A stretch of 7,269 nt of DNA from an uncultured beta proteobacterium (GCA_903938955.1 CAJAFJ010000643.1:1-7269); one strand, 5' to 3'; shown: positions 1 through 6,768, counted from the first letter of the stretch. Numbers and translations are program-made. Notes: generated by a model from the sequence alone, not told the origin.

Positions 1-216
1 GGCCCAGTCGGTGTCGTTCAGACCCAAACCGCCTTCGGCTTCCGGCACCGACAGCCCCATCAAGCCCTGCGCCGCAATCTTGCCGCGCAGTTCGGGCGAA
101 CGTCCAATGTCGGTATCCCAGATTTCGCGCAGCATTTCGGGCGCCGCTTCCGTCATCAGAAAACGACTCACCGAGTCGCGAAAGGCGACTTGGTCGTCGC
201 TGAATGTGAAGTCCAT
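1..216 (-). CDS. acyl-CoA dehydrogenase, N-terminal part (cut by window edge)
   Basis: Only the first 72 codons are present; the gene continues beyond position 1. The product begins MDFTFSDDQVAFRDSVSRF and continues to PEAEGGLGLND, the helical N-terminal domain typical of acyl-CoA dehydrogenases: an early 'F(S)xxQxxFRdSVxrFL' helix, then 'GLMGLSVPEAEGGLGL' (residues 51-66), which normally precedes the flavin/substrate domain. No catalytic region is visible. The ATG at 216 is preceded by AAGGGGG (224-230) at seven-base spacing, and that ribosome site overlaps the stop of the upstream acyl-CoA dehydrogenase, 13 bp away. Two adjacent acyl-CoA dehydrogenase genes are common in steroid clusters, where the products form heteromers (Mycobacterium FadE pairs; ScdC1/ScdC2 in Comamonas testosteroni, from memory). 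Inference: it is the partner subunit of the neighbour and oxidises a steroid-derived CoA ester. The exact substrate cannot be told. Confidence 0.88.
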   Translation of the reverse strand, partial: MDFTFSDDQVAFRDSVSRFLMTEAAPEMLREIWDTDIGRSPELRGKIAAQGLMGLSVPEAEGGLGLNDTDWA

Positions 217-229
217 AGTCAGGCCCCCT

Positions 230-1390
230 TCAAGATTTTGGCAAACCGAGCATCCGCTCGGCGATGATGTTGCGCTGAATTTCGTTGCTGCCCGCATAGA
301 TCGGGCCGGCCTGAGAAAACAGGAAGCCTTCCAGCCAGTCGTGCACCTCCGGGTCGTCGCACAGTTCAGCCTGGGGCCCAAGAATGCGCATCGCGGTTTC
401 GTGCAGTTGCAAGTCCAGCTCTGACCAGAAGATTTTGTTGGTGCTGGACTCGGCCCCGATGCTGGCACCATGCGCCATGCGACCCACGGTGTGGTAGGAG
501 GCCAGGGTATAGGCCTGTGCGCCCATCCAGGCGCGAGTGACCGCTTCACGAATCGACGGATCCCGGTCGGCACTCACCTGATGCCGACGGTACAGTTGCA
601 CCAGCTTCTGGGCACTGCGCTGGTAACGTGCGGGTGAGCGCAGCAGCAGGCCACGCTCAAATCCCGCCGTGGCCATCGCCACATTCCAGCCCTGACCTTC
701 TTCTCCCAAACGGTTGCTGGCGGACACTTTGACATCGTCAAAAAACACTTCAGCAAAGGCCTGTTTGCCGTTGAGCGCGCGGATCGGCCGGATCGTGATG
801 CCTGGCGCATCCAGCGGCACCATCAGGTAGGACAGGCCATGGTGGCGGGTGGATGCCGGGTCGCTGCGGAACAAGCCGAACAACCAATTGGCAAACAGGG
901 CACGGGTGGACCACGTCTTCTGCCCGTTGAGCACATAGTGTTCACCGTCATCTGTCAGCAACGCACGGCTGGTGATGGCGGCCATGTCGGAACCGGCATT
1001 GGGCTCACTCCAGCCTTGCGCCCACATGTCATCGCAACGTGCCATGCGTGGCAGGAAGCGCGCTTTTTGCTCTGGCGTGCCAAACTCCATCAAGGTGGGT
1101 CCGAGCAACAGGATGCCATTCTGGTTGACCCGTTGCGGGGCATCGGCAGCCCAATATTCCTCTTCAAAAATCAGCCACTCAATGAGGCTGCAGCCGCGCC
1201 CGCCCAATTCCTTGGGCCAGGTCACGCTGCTCCAGCCACCTTCAGCCAGCTTGGCCTCCCATTGGCGGTGCTGCTCAAATCCATCACGGGTGTCGTAACT
1301 GGCAAACGCCTCGGCCGGGACGTTGTCATGCAGCCAGTGGCGCACTTCGGCGCGAAAGGCGTGCTGGGCGGGGGTATAACTCAAGTCCAT
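230..1390 (-). CDS. acyl-CoA dehydrogenase (FAD), steroid C/D-ring catabolism
   Basis: A 386-residue protein of normal family length. It would introduce an alpha,beta double bond into an acyl-CoA, passing electrons from FAD to electron-transfer flavoprotein in the cytoplasm. Visible motifs are 'WPKELGGRG' (58-66), the flavin-binding signature 'WSEPNAGSD' (127-135), 'GQKTWSTRA' (156-164), 'FERG' (244-247) and the C-terminal 'IYAGSNEIQRNI' (364-375). The usual catalytic Glu of medium-chain enzymes (YEGT) is Ala366 here; Glu245 in FERG sits where isovaleryl- and long-chain-type enzymes keep the base, so it is the likely base. The start is ATG 1390 with AAAGGA (1398-1403) seven bases upstream, not the TTG at 1396, which would leave almost no spacing. 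The gene lies 17 bp after echA20 and 13 bp before a second acyl-CoA dehydrogenase. A role in dehydrogenating HIP-CoA or a later ring-opened ester (FadE30/ScdC-like) is inferred from context. Confidence 0.92.
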   Translation of the reverse strand: MDLSYTPAQHAFRAEVRHWLHDNVPAEAFASYDTRDGFEQHRQWEAKLAEGGWSSVTWPKELGGRGCSLIEWLIFEEEYWAADAPQRVNQNGILLLGPTLMEFGTPEQKARFLPRMARCDDMWAQGWSEPNAGSDMAAITSRALLTDDGEHYVLNGQKTWSTRALFANWLFGLFRSDPASTRHHGLSYLMVPLDAPGITIRPIRALNGKQAFAEVFFDDVKVSASNRLGEEGQGWNVAMATAGFERGLLLRSPARYQRSAQKLVQLYRRHQVSADRDPSIREAVTRAWMGAQAYTLASYHTVGRMAHGASIGAESSTNKIFWSELDLQLHETAMRILGPQAELCDDPEVHDWLEGFLFSQAGPIYAGSNEIQRNIIAERMLGLPKS

Positions 1391-1397
1391 CGTCAAT

Positions 1398-1403
1398 TCC
1401 TTT
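1398..1403 (-). promoter_or_regulatory. ribosome binding site that fixes the acyl-CoA dehydrogenase start
   Basis: AAAGGA on the minus strand, seven bases before ATG 1390. It lies directly against the alternative in-frame TTG at 1396, which rules that codon out as the start. Confidence 0.8.
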
Positions 1404-1407
1404 GCAA

Positions 1408-2163
1408 TCAGAACTTTGCGTCACGTTTTTCGACGAAAGCGTCACGGGTTTCAGCGGAATCCGGACTCATGTACGCCTGCAAGGTGAAGCCCTGCTCCCA
1501 GCGGTATTTATCCTCCAGATTGCCGTCTTCAATGCCGGTCAGGGCTTCCTTGGCGATGCGGATCATGGCCGGGCTTTTGGCGGCGATCTTGGCCGCAATG
1601 GCCAGCGCCGTATCGCGCAATTCAGCGCGGGGCACCACCCGTTCAATAGCCCCCAGACGGTAAGCCTCGGGGGCGCCGATCATGTCGCCGGTGAAAAACA
1701 GGTAGCGGGTCTTTTGCACGCCGAACATGCGCTGCATGTGCGCCGCGCCACCCATGGCACCCCGATCCACCTCGGGCAAGCCAAAGCTGGCATCGTCAGC
1801 GGCGATGACGATGTCGGCCGCGCCACAAATGCCAATCCCGCCGCCCAGCACAAAGCCTTGCACGGCGGCAATCACCGGCACTTTATTGAGGTGAACGGCC
1901 TTGAAGGTGGCGTAATTGCCGGCGTTGACCGTGATGATCAGCTTGTCGTTGCTCGCCAGTTCCTTGATGTCGACGCCGGCACAAAAGCCGCGACCTTCAG
2001 CGCGAATCACAATCACGCGCACGTCAGGGCGGTCGCCGGTTGACGCGATTTCAGCGGCCAGGCCAAGCCAGCCTGCCGCATTGAGCGCATTCACGGGCGG
2101 GCGGTCGATCACGATTTCGGCGACGCCGTTGTCATGGAGTTGGGTATGAAACTGTTGTGTCAT
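1408..2163 (-). CDS. echA20: EchA20-like crotonase, ring-D-opening HIEC-CoA hydrolase
   Basis: A 251-residue crotonase-fold protein. It resembles recalled Mycobacterium tuberculosis EchA20 along its length: 'RPPVNAL' (21-27), 'IRAEGRGFCAGVDIKEL' (53-69), 'VPVIAAVQGFVLGGGIG' (95-111), 'ASFGLPEVDRGAMGGAAH' (125-142) and 'MEQGFT'-like 'WEQGFT' (222-227). EchA20 hydrolyses ring D of the unsaturated indanedione CoA ester (HIEC-CoA) to give COCHEA-CoA; ScdY is the Comamonas counterpart, from memory. The oxyanion-hole segments are GFCAG and GGG. Of the two hydratase glutamates, the first is Gly111 and the second is kept as Glu131, the same pattern as in EchA20, which fits hydrolysis better than simple hydration. 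The ATG at 2163 has an ideal AAAGGAG (2171-2177) at seven-base spacing, overlapping the ipdC stop 12 bp upstream. It is often labelled only 'enoyl-CoA hydratase'. The specific assignment rests on remembered sequence and on context with ipdABC. Confidence 0.88.
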   Translation of the reverse strand: MTQQFHTQLHDNGVAEIVIDRPPVNALNAAGWLGLAAEIASTGDRPDVRVIVIRAEGRGFCAGVDIKELASNDKLIITVNAGNYATFKAVHLNKVPVIAAVQGFVLGGGIGICGAADIVIAADDASFGLPEVDRGAMGGAAHMQRMFGVQKTRYLFFTGDMIGAPEAYRLGAIERVVPRAELRDTALAIAAKIAAKSPAMIRIAKEALTGIEDGNLEDKYRWEQGFTLQAYMSPDSAETRDAFVEKRDAKF

Positions 2164-2175
2164 TGAGAAGCTCCT

Positions 2176-3261
2176 TTAGGCCGCTGATGCGGTCATGTTG
2201 TTCAGCGCGGTGCGACGCTCGCAGGCCAGCGCCACCATGCCATCAATCACTTGCTGACACGTGTCCAGGCGACCAATCAGTGCCGCCACCTGGCCGGCGG
2301 ACATCACGCCTTCTGCGGGCTTGCCGTCCACCATGGCGCGCTGCAACAGCATCGGCGCGTTGGCCGCCATCACGGTCTGAGCGACGCTGGAAGCATCGTC
2401 ACGAAAAGCCTGCCACAGCACGCTGAAGGCGTGCTGCAGGGTCATGCCGGTTTGGGCCTTCCATTGCAAGGCCAGGCTCAGGGCGATACGCAAGCGCTTG
2501 AAAGACGACGCTTTTTCAAGCATCAACAGATATTCATTCGGGATCATGCGCTGCGGCATGCCGTCCACCAGGTGTGAAATCTGGATTTTTTCGGCATCTT
2601 TGGTCGCCAGATAACGCTGCAAAGTCACCTCAGGCACACCCGAATCACGGGTCATCATGAAACGCGTGCCCATGGCTACACCCTGAGCACCGTAGGCCAG
2701 TGCAGCCACCAGTCCACGGCCATCGTAAAAACCGCCTGCGGCGACGACCGGCACCTTGACGGCATCGACCACCTGGGGCAACAGCACCGTGGTCGGCACC
2801 GAACCGGTGTGTCCGCCGCCCTCGCCGCCCTGGATCGTGATGACATTGGCGCCCATTTCAATGGCTTTTTGTGCATGCTTGAGTGCCCCCACCGTGGGCA
2901 TGCAGACGATACCGGCATCGCGCAAGCGCCCAATCACCTTCTTGTCCGGCCCACGACCGTAGCTGACGGCGCGCAGCTTGTGCTTGACCGCCAGGTCCAG
3001 CAGTTGCTGGGCATTGGGCTGGAACATGTGAAAGTTCAGACCGAAAGGCTGGTCATCGGTGAGCTTTTTAACGCGCAGAATTTCGTCTTCTATGCGCTCG
3101 GCAGCAATCGTTGCACCGGCCAGAAAACCAAAACCACCGGCATTGGTCGTGGCCGCGACCAGCGACGAGCCAGCCACCCAGCCCATCGCGGTCTGGATGA
3201 TGGGGTACCGGCACCCCAGCAGATCGCACAGCGGGGTATGCAGTTCAGAAACAGTGCTCAC
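2176..3261 (-). CDS. ipdC: IpdC-like FMN oxidoreductase (nitronate monooxygenase fold), HIC-CoA desaturation
   Basis: A 361-residue TIM-barrel flavoprotein of the nitronate monooxygenase family. It starts with 'TPLCDLLGCRYPIIQTAMGWVAG' features (9-31), has the flavin/active-site loop 'QGGEGGGHTG' (144-153, including His151), the FMN-phosphate segment 'AAGGFYDGRGLVAALAYG' (174-191) followed by 'GVAMGTRF' (194-201), then 'VDGMPQR' (232-238) and 'MAANAPMLL' (298-306). These blocks match recalled M. tuberculosis IpdC throughout. IpdC is a flavin enzyme linked to interconversion of HIC-CoA and HIEC-CoA, setting up the enone that EchA20 opens; ScdK is the probable Comamonas name. The start is GTG at 3261, sharing GTGA with the stop of the upstream crotonase gene (4-bp overlap) and preceded by AAGGAAA (3269-3275); no better in-frame start exists. 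Automatic pipelines would probably label it nitronate monooxygenase, which its operon makes unlikely as the physiological role. Confidence 0.9.
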   Translation of the reverse strand: MSTVSELHTPLCDLLGCRYPIIQTAMGWVAGSSLVAATTNAGGFGFLAGATIAAERIEDEILRVKKLTDDQPFGLNFHMFQPNAQQLLDLAVKHKLRAVSYGRGPDKKVIGRLRDAGIVCMPTVGALKHAQKAIEMGANVITIQGGEGGGHTGSVPTTVLLPQVVDAVKVPVVAAGGFYDGRGLVAALAYGAQGVAMGTRFMMTRDSGVPEVTLQRYLATKDAEKIQISHLVDGMPQRMIPNEYLLMLEKASSFKRLRIALSLALQWKAQTGMTLQHAFSVLWQAFRDDASSVAQTVMAANAPMLLQRAMVDGKPAEGVMSAGQVAALIGRLDTCQQVIDGMVALACERRTALNNMTASAA

Positions 3262-4166
3262 GCTTGGCTTTCCTTTTTATTGGCTTGCGCCATTGATTTG
3301 GCGTCATGGCCACCGAGGGCACCTGCACCCAGTACCTGACTATGGGCATGGGCAAAATGGTGATAGCCAAAAGCCATATCCATCGTCGCGCGCAAGCCCT
3401 GAATCTCTTCGACACGGTTGATCACCTGCTTGGTCAGTGCCAGGCCCAGGCGCGGTTGTTTCGCCATGCGTTCGGCAATCTCCAGCGTTTGTGCTTCAAG
3501 TTGCTCACGCGGGACCACCCGGTTGACCATGCCCATCTGGTAAGCGCGCTCGGCACTCATGCGATCGCCCAGAAACAGAAACTCTTTGGCAATGCGCGGG
3601 TTCAACTCGTGGGCATGGGCAAAATACTCCACGCCCGGGATACCCATACGCACCACCGGATCCTGAAAGAAAGCATCATCGCTGGCGATGATCAGATCGC
3701 AGACCCAGGCCAGCATCAGGCCACCCGCCACACAAGCGCCCTGCACCATCGCAATGGTCGGCTTGGGCAAGTCATGCCAACGCCGGCACATGGCCAGGTA
3801 AACCTCTTGCTCACGCACAAACAGCTGCTCAGCGCCCGGCTTGTTGGTATGGTCCCACCACAAGCTCTCGCGCTCAAAGGGTTTGTTGATGTCGCGGCCC
3901 GGTGTGCCGATATCGTGCCCGGCACTGAAATGCCGACCCGCACCTTTCAACACGATGACCTTGACGCTGTCATCATCCACCGCACGGCGGAAGCCACTCT
4001 CCAGCGCATAGGTCATCTGCGAGTTCTGCGCGTTGTTGAACGTTGGCCGGTTCATGGTCAGGATGGCGATGCCGTCCCTGACTTCATAAAGCACTGGCTC
4101 AGCGGTCTCATAGACCGACGCATCCTCACGCGTCACGAAAGAATCACCCGGGTCGCGGCTAGTCAT
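3258..4166 (-). CDS. long crotonase-family protein (enoyl-CoA hydratase-like), steroid degradation
   Basis: A 302-residue crotonase-fold protein, longer than the usual 250-260. The extra length is an N-terminal extension of about 25 residues, an insert around 88-118 ('SLWWDHTNKPG', 101-111) and a polar tail. Family landmarks are 'LTMNRP' (36-41), 'GRHFSAGHDIG' (77-87, oxyanion hole), 'KPTIAMVQGACVAGGL' (135-150), 'CDLIIAS' (156-162), 'DPVVRMGIPGVEYFAH' (169-184) and 'GMVNRVVPR' (212-220). Compared with rat enoyl-CoA hydratase, both catalytic glutamates are absent (Met151 and Val171); Glu180 in 'GVEYF' is an acidic candidate nearby. The open frame runs back into ipdB, but ATG 4166 is the clear start: GAGGT (4174-4178) lies seven bases upstream, overlapping the ipdB stop. 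The last 4 bp overlap ipdC. Context suggests hydration or a related step on a C/D-ring CoA intermediate; Comamonas ScdN may be the counterpart, but I am not certain, so no symbol is given. Confidence 0.87.
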   Translation of the reverse strand: MTSRDPGDSFVTREDASVYETAEPVLYEVRDGIAILTMNRPTFNNAQNSQMTYALESGFRRAVDDDSVKVIVLKGAGRHFSAGHDIGTPGRDINKPFERESLWWDHTNKPGAEQLFVREQEVYLAMCRRWHDLPKPTIAMVQGACVAGGLMLAWVCDLIIASDDAFFQDPVVRMGIPGVEYFAHAHELNPRIAKEFLFLGDRMSAERAYQMGMVNRVVPREQLEAQTLEIAERMAKQPRLGLALTKQVINRVEEIQGLRATMDMAFGYHHFAHAHSQVLGAGALGGHDAKSMAQANKKESQA

Positions 4167-4173
4167 CGTGGCG

Positions 4174-4178
4174 ACCTC
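4174..4178 (-). promoter_or_regulatory. ribosome binding site that fixes the crotonase start
   Basis: GAGGT on the minus strand, seven bases before ATG 4166 and overlapping the TGA stop of ipdB. It shows that the 34-codon upstream extension of the open frame, which lies inside ipdB, is not translated as part of this gene, and it suggests translational coupling. Confidence 0.8.
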
Positions 4179-4941
4179 AACCCAGCACCGAGGCGCGCAG
4201 ATTGTGGGGATCAAGCCGGTCGAGCAGGGCCAGCTGCGTCTCGGTCGGCGCCGCAGTCTCTGGCACAAGGTCTGGTACGCAGAGCGCGAAGCCGGTGGCG
4301 TCCTGCACCTGAGCTACCGTCACACCGGGATGCAGGGACACCAGCCTAACTTGACGCTCCGGTCCACCAAAATCGAGCACGGCGAGATTGGTGAAAATGA
4401 GGCGAATGTCGATCTCATCCAGGCTCCAGCCGCGCGCCAAGCGCGCCGGGTTATAGCCCACCGAAGCCACCATGTCGACCTCCCCCGACACAAACACCTT
4501 GGGGCTGTGATTGGGTACGAAGAAAGAGTTGGCGTGATTGATCGAGTTACCCGGAAAGCCACGCACCCCCAGCATCATCGACTTGGGTTTTTCATAGTCG
4601 CTGCCAATCATCGAGATATTGGCCTGACCAAAGCGGTCGATCTGGGTCGGCCCCACCATCGCGTGGCGCTTGCCACTCCAGACATTGTCAAAAATTCTGG
4701 AAAACCCCATCCAGGATTCACGCTTGGGAACGTAAGCACCACGCGGGCCAATAGGCACCGGCTCACTCACCAGCCAGGCCTCCGAATCGGTCATCATCAA
4801 ATCCGTGTTGATGGACGTCATGCACAACGAGGCCGCCAGGCGCGGCACGATGCCAATACCGGTGGCGAGCACCTCGCCGTCGTCTTTCCAGGCTTGCGCC
4901 GCAGCACAAATGATCCGGTCAACCAAACTTATTTCACGCAT
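4177..4941 (-). CDS. ipdB: IpdB-like subunit of ring-C-opening COCHEA-CoA hydrolase (CoA-transferase fold)
   Basis: A 254-residue protein of the class I CoA-transferase beta-subunit fold. Landmarks are 'LMMTDSEAW' (48-56), 'GKRHAMVGPTQIDRFGQANIS' features (90-110), 'MMLGVRGFPGNSINHANSFF' features (122-141), 'LDFGGPERQ' (189-197) and 'VSLHPGVTVAQVQDATGF' (201-218). They agree block by block with recalled M. tuberculosis IpdB. With IpdA it hydrolyses a ring C carbon-carbon bond in COCHEA-CoA, yielding a linear keto-diacid CoA ester; despite the fold it is not a CoA transferase. The class I 'SENG' catalytic motif is not present in that form. ATG 4941 is chosen because GGGAG (4947-4951) sits five bases upstream and the N-terminus then matches the IpdB length. 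An ATG at 4953 and a TTG at 4956 are in frame but have no ribosome site, although the 4953 ATG overlaps the ipdA stop (TGATG). Comamonas counterpart: ScdL2. Confidence 0.9.
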   Translation of the reverse strand: MREISLVDRIICAAAQAWKDDGEVLATGIGIVPRLAASLCMTSINTDLMMTDSEAWLVSEPVPIGPRGAYVPKRESWMGFSRIFDNVWSGKRHAMVGPTQIDRFGQANISMIGSDYEKPKSMMLGVRGFPGNSINHANSFFVPNHSPKVFVSGEVDMVASVGYNPARLARGWSLDEIDIRLIFTNLAVLDFGGPERQVRLVSLHPGVTVAQVQDATGFALCVPDLVPETAAPTETQLALLDRLDPHNLRASVLG

Positions 4942-4946
4942 GAATG

Positions 4947-4951
4947 CTCCC
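4947..4951 (-). promoter_or_regulatory. ribosome binding site that fixes the ipdB start
   Basis: GGGAG on the minus strand, five bases before ATG 4941. It lies inside the short stretch between the ipdA stop and ipdB and supports ATG 4941 over the in-frame ATG at 4953 and TTG at 4956, which have no such site. Confidence 0.75.
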
Positions 4952-4952
4952 A

Positions 4953-5831
4953 TCAAAACACCGGCAGCGGCAAATTGCGAACCGCCTCCATACCGCCTAC
5001 ACGCGCCATGTATTCAGCTTCACCGCAGGTCACATAGCGCTCCACATACTGCTGCCAGCCCGCCGCATCTTTGGCACTGGCCACATACTCCTTGAAGTGT
5101 TTGACATCGAAACCGTACAGCGGCGCGCACGAACTGGGGTGAGCCCCACCGGGCAGATGCACGACACCCGTCGTCTGCGAGCGCTCCCAATGCACATAGC
5201 GCGCTTCTTCACCTTGCTCAAAATAACTGCTGTCCACCAGCTCATCGCAGCTGACGAAAGTCTGCCGCGCTGCCCGTGCGAACAGATCATCCATGTACAG
5301 GTCGGGGCCCTTGATCTGACAGACACCGCGCACATCGGCACGCTCCACATGCAGCAAGGCCACATCCAGCGGCAATGCGGGCATCGCCACCCAGTCTTTG
5401 TCGTCATAGGGCGAATTGGTGAGCTTGAGGCCGGGGTTGCGTTTGAGCACATCCGTACCCAGGCCAACTCGGGTCGGGATGTAGGGCACGCGCATGCCCG
5501 CCGCCTTCAGGCCCAGCATGAGCAGGCCTTCATCAATCTCCATCACCTCCAGCGCACCGCTCTGACGCGCCATGCGGAAATAGGGCTCTAACGGAATGAA
5601 GTCGAGCGAGACAAAGGCGAACACCAGCTTTTTAACCTTGCCCGCAGCGCACAGCATGCCCACATCGGCGCCACCATAAGCCACCACCGTCAAATCTTTG
5701 AGCGGACTGCGCAGAATCTCGCGCACCAGAGCCATCGGCTTGCGCCTGGGCCCCCAGCCGCCGATGCCGACCGTCATACCGTCTGTCATTTGGGCGACCA
5801 CTTGGGCCGCGCTCATTTGTTTGTTTGCCAT
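4953..5831 (-). CDS. ipdA: IpdA-like subunit of ring-C-opening COCHEA-CoA hydrolase (CoA-transferase fold)
   Basis: A 292-residue class I CoA-transferase alpha-type protein, the same size as recalled IpdA. Blocks shared with M. tuberculosis IpdA are 'GIGGWGPRRKPMALVR' (22-37), 'LTVVAYGGADVGMLC' (47-61), 'AGKVKKLVFAFVSLD' (63-77), 'IDEGLLMLGLKAA' (99-111), 'PTRVGLGTDV' (119-128), 'GPDLYMDDLF' (175-184) and 'PGGAHPSSCAPLYG' (227-240). The Glu in 'IDEG' (Glu101) appears to correspond to the catalytic glutamate reported for IpdA (Glu105 in Mycobacterium); this alignment is from memory. It forms the ring-C hydrolase with the next gene product. The open frame extends to a TTG at 5858, but that would overlap tesB and add nine unrelated residues, so ATG 5831 is preferred. 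It lies 7 bp after the tesB stop, with only a distant AAGG about 12 bases upstream, so translation may be coupled to tesB. Comamonas counterpart: ScdL1. Confidence 0.91.
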   Translation of the reverse strand: MANKQMSAAQVVAQMTDGMTVGIGGWGPRRKPMALVREILRSPLKDLTVVAYGGADVGMLCAAGKVKKLVFAFVSLDFIPLEPYFRMARQSGALEVMEIDEGLLMLGLKAAGMRVPYIPTRVGLGTDVLKRNPGLKLTNSPYDDKDWVAMPALPLDVALLHVERADVRGVCQIKGPDLYMDDLFARAARQTFVSCDELVDSSYFEQGEEARYVHWERSQTTGVVHLPGGAHPSSCAPLYGFDVKHFKEYVASAKDAAGWQQYVERYVTCGEAEYMARVGGMEAVRNLPLPVF

Positions 5832-5838
5832 AGTCGTG

Positions 5839-6738
5839 TCAAGCCTTGGGACGTGCAATACTGAAATCGTGACCCCACAGGCTCACGCGCGTGAACTCAT
5901 GGGTAATGTGCTCCTGCCAATCAATCACCGCGCCACCGTAGCCAAACTCAATATCAAAGTTCGACGGGCTGCGCATGTAGAACGATGTCACCCGGTCGTT
6001 GGTGTGCTGACCCAGCGTGGCCGTCTGCACCACCTGGTGCTGCTGCATGCGGTCCATGGCACGCCCCACCTCGGGCATGTTTTCAACTTCAACCATCACA
6101 TGCACACAGCCACTTTCGACCGGAAAACCCGCCACCGCCAAACTGTGATGACGTGCGTTGTTGCAATGGAAAAAGTGAATCGGCAAAGTAGGACCGGCCT
6201 CCCCCGCAGGCTGAAAGTTGTAGATGTCCGACAGACCAAAACCCATCACATCTTTATAGAAGTTCGCGGTTTTTTCAAAATCAGTGGACGGCAAGACGGT
6301 GTGCCCCATCCCAATGTTGCCAGTGACAAAACGCGACACACCCGCCGGGGAGGCAAAGTGCACAAAATCGGACTTGAAACCCCAGACCAGCTCATGACGG
6401 TTGCCCGACGGGTCCTGAAAACTTGCCACCTGCTGCACGCAGCGCAGACGACACAAAGCAGCATCACCCAAGGCCACAACCACACCGGCATCAGCCAAAT
6501 GACCCAACGCTGCCAGAAATGCAGCCTGACCTGCCACCTCCCAACCCGAGGCGACGTAGGCATCGCGAGCGCCGGTCTGCACCGCAAAACGGAACTGCCG
6601 CTCGTCCATGCGCACATACAAACCCCCATCGGGTGACGGTGCCGTCATCATGCCGAGAACCCCCTCGGCATAGGTCTGCCACTTGGAAAGATCAGTGGTT
6701 TCGGCCACCACATAAGCCAGTCCGCGGATGTCGATCAT
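5839..6738 (-). CDS. tesB: TesB/HsaC-type extradiol (meta-cleavage) dioxygenase for steroid ring A
   Basis: A 299-residue, two-domain type I extradiol dioxygenase of the vicinal oxygen chelate superfamily, of normal length. The N-terminal half (1-125) is the degenerate domain; the C-terminal half (about 140-290) holds the iron site. Predicted Fe(II) ligands are His146 in 'GMGHTV', His213 in 'CVHVMVEVEN' and Glu264 in 'FDIEFGYGG'; His198 in 'ARHHSLAVAG' is the likely active-site acid/base. The final 'VSLWGHDFSIA' (285-295) matches the end of HsaC and favours this group over biphenyl enzymes. The substrate in the family is 3,4-dihydroxy-9,10-secoandrostatriene-dione, cleaved between C4 and C5. 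Arg249 replaces the His seen in biphenyl dioxygenases ('NDHM'); HsaC also lacks that His. ATG 6738 has a weak AAGAAAG upstream, next to a GC-rich hairpin (6752-6768). It is the first gene of the operon. The symbol should not be confused with thioesterase II tesB of E. coli. Confidence 0.92.
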   Translation of the reverse strand: MIDIRGLAYVVAETTDLSKWQTYAEGVLGMMTAPSPDGGLYVRMDERQFRFAVQTGARDAYVASGWEVAGQAAFLAALGHLADAGVVVALGDAALCRLRCVQQVASFQDPSGNRHELVWGFKSDFVHFASPAGVSRFVTGNIGMGHTVLPSTDFEKTANFYKDVMGFGLSDIYNFQPAGEAGPTLPIHFFHCNNARHHSLAVAGFPVESGCVHVMVEVENMPEVGRAMDRMQQHQVVQTATLGQHTNDRVTSFYMRSPSNFDIEFGYGGAVIDWQEHITHEFTRVSLWGHDFSIARPKA

Positions 6739-6751
6739 TCATTACTTTCTT

Positions 6752-6768
6752 GCCCCACCCATTGGGGC
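6752..6768 (-). other. GC-rich hairpin in the tesB leader
   Basis: GCCCCA and TGGGGC form a perfect 6-bp stem around a 5-base loop, ending 13 bases before the tesB ATG. In the minus-strand transcript it sits immediately upstream of the weak AAGAAAG ribosome site. It is too short and lacks a U-run, so it is not a terminator. An effect on translation or mRNA stability is only a possibility. Confidence 0.45.

Noticed and set aside
839..1663. Plus-strand open frame (274 codons) opposite the acyl-CoA dehydrogenase and echA20
   Set aside because: Shadow of conserved minus-strand genes, no recognisable domain, no ribosome site of note.
3306..4349. Long plus-strand open frame (347 codons) opposite the crotonase and ipdB genes
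   Set aside because: It is antisense to well-supported genes, has no family motifs and crosses two gene boundaries; such frames arise from codon bias in GC-rich DNA.
5832..5858. Upstream TTG extension of ipdA overlapping the end of tesB
   Set aside because: Adds nine residues not found in the recalled IpdA N-terminus; ATG 5831 gives the normal 292-residue length.
5698..6636. Plus-strand open frame (312 codons) opposite ipdA and tesB
   Set aside because: Antisense to two genes with intact motifs; its composition (rich in His, Arg, Thr) is typical of a reverse-strand artefact.
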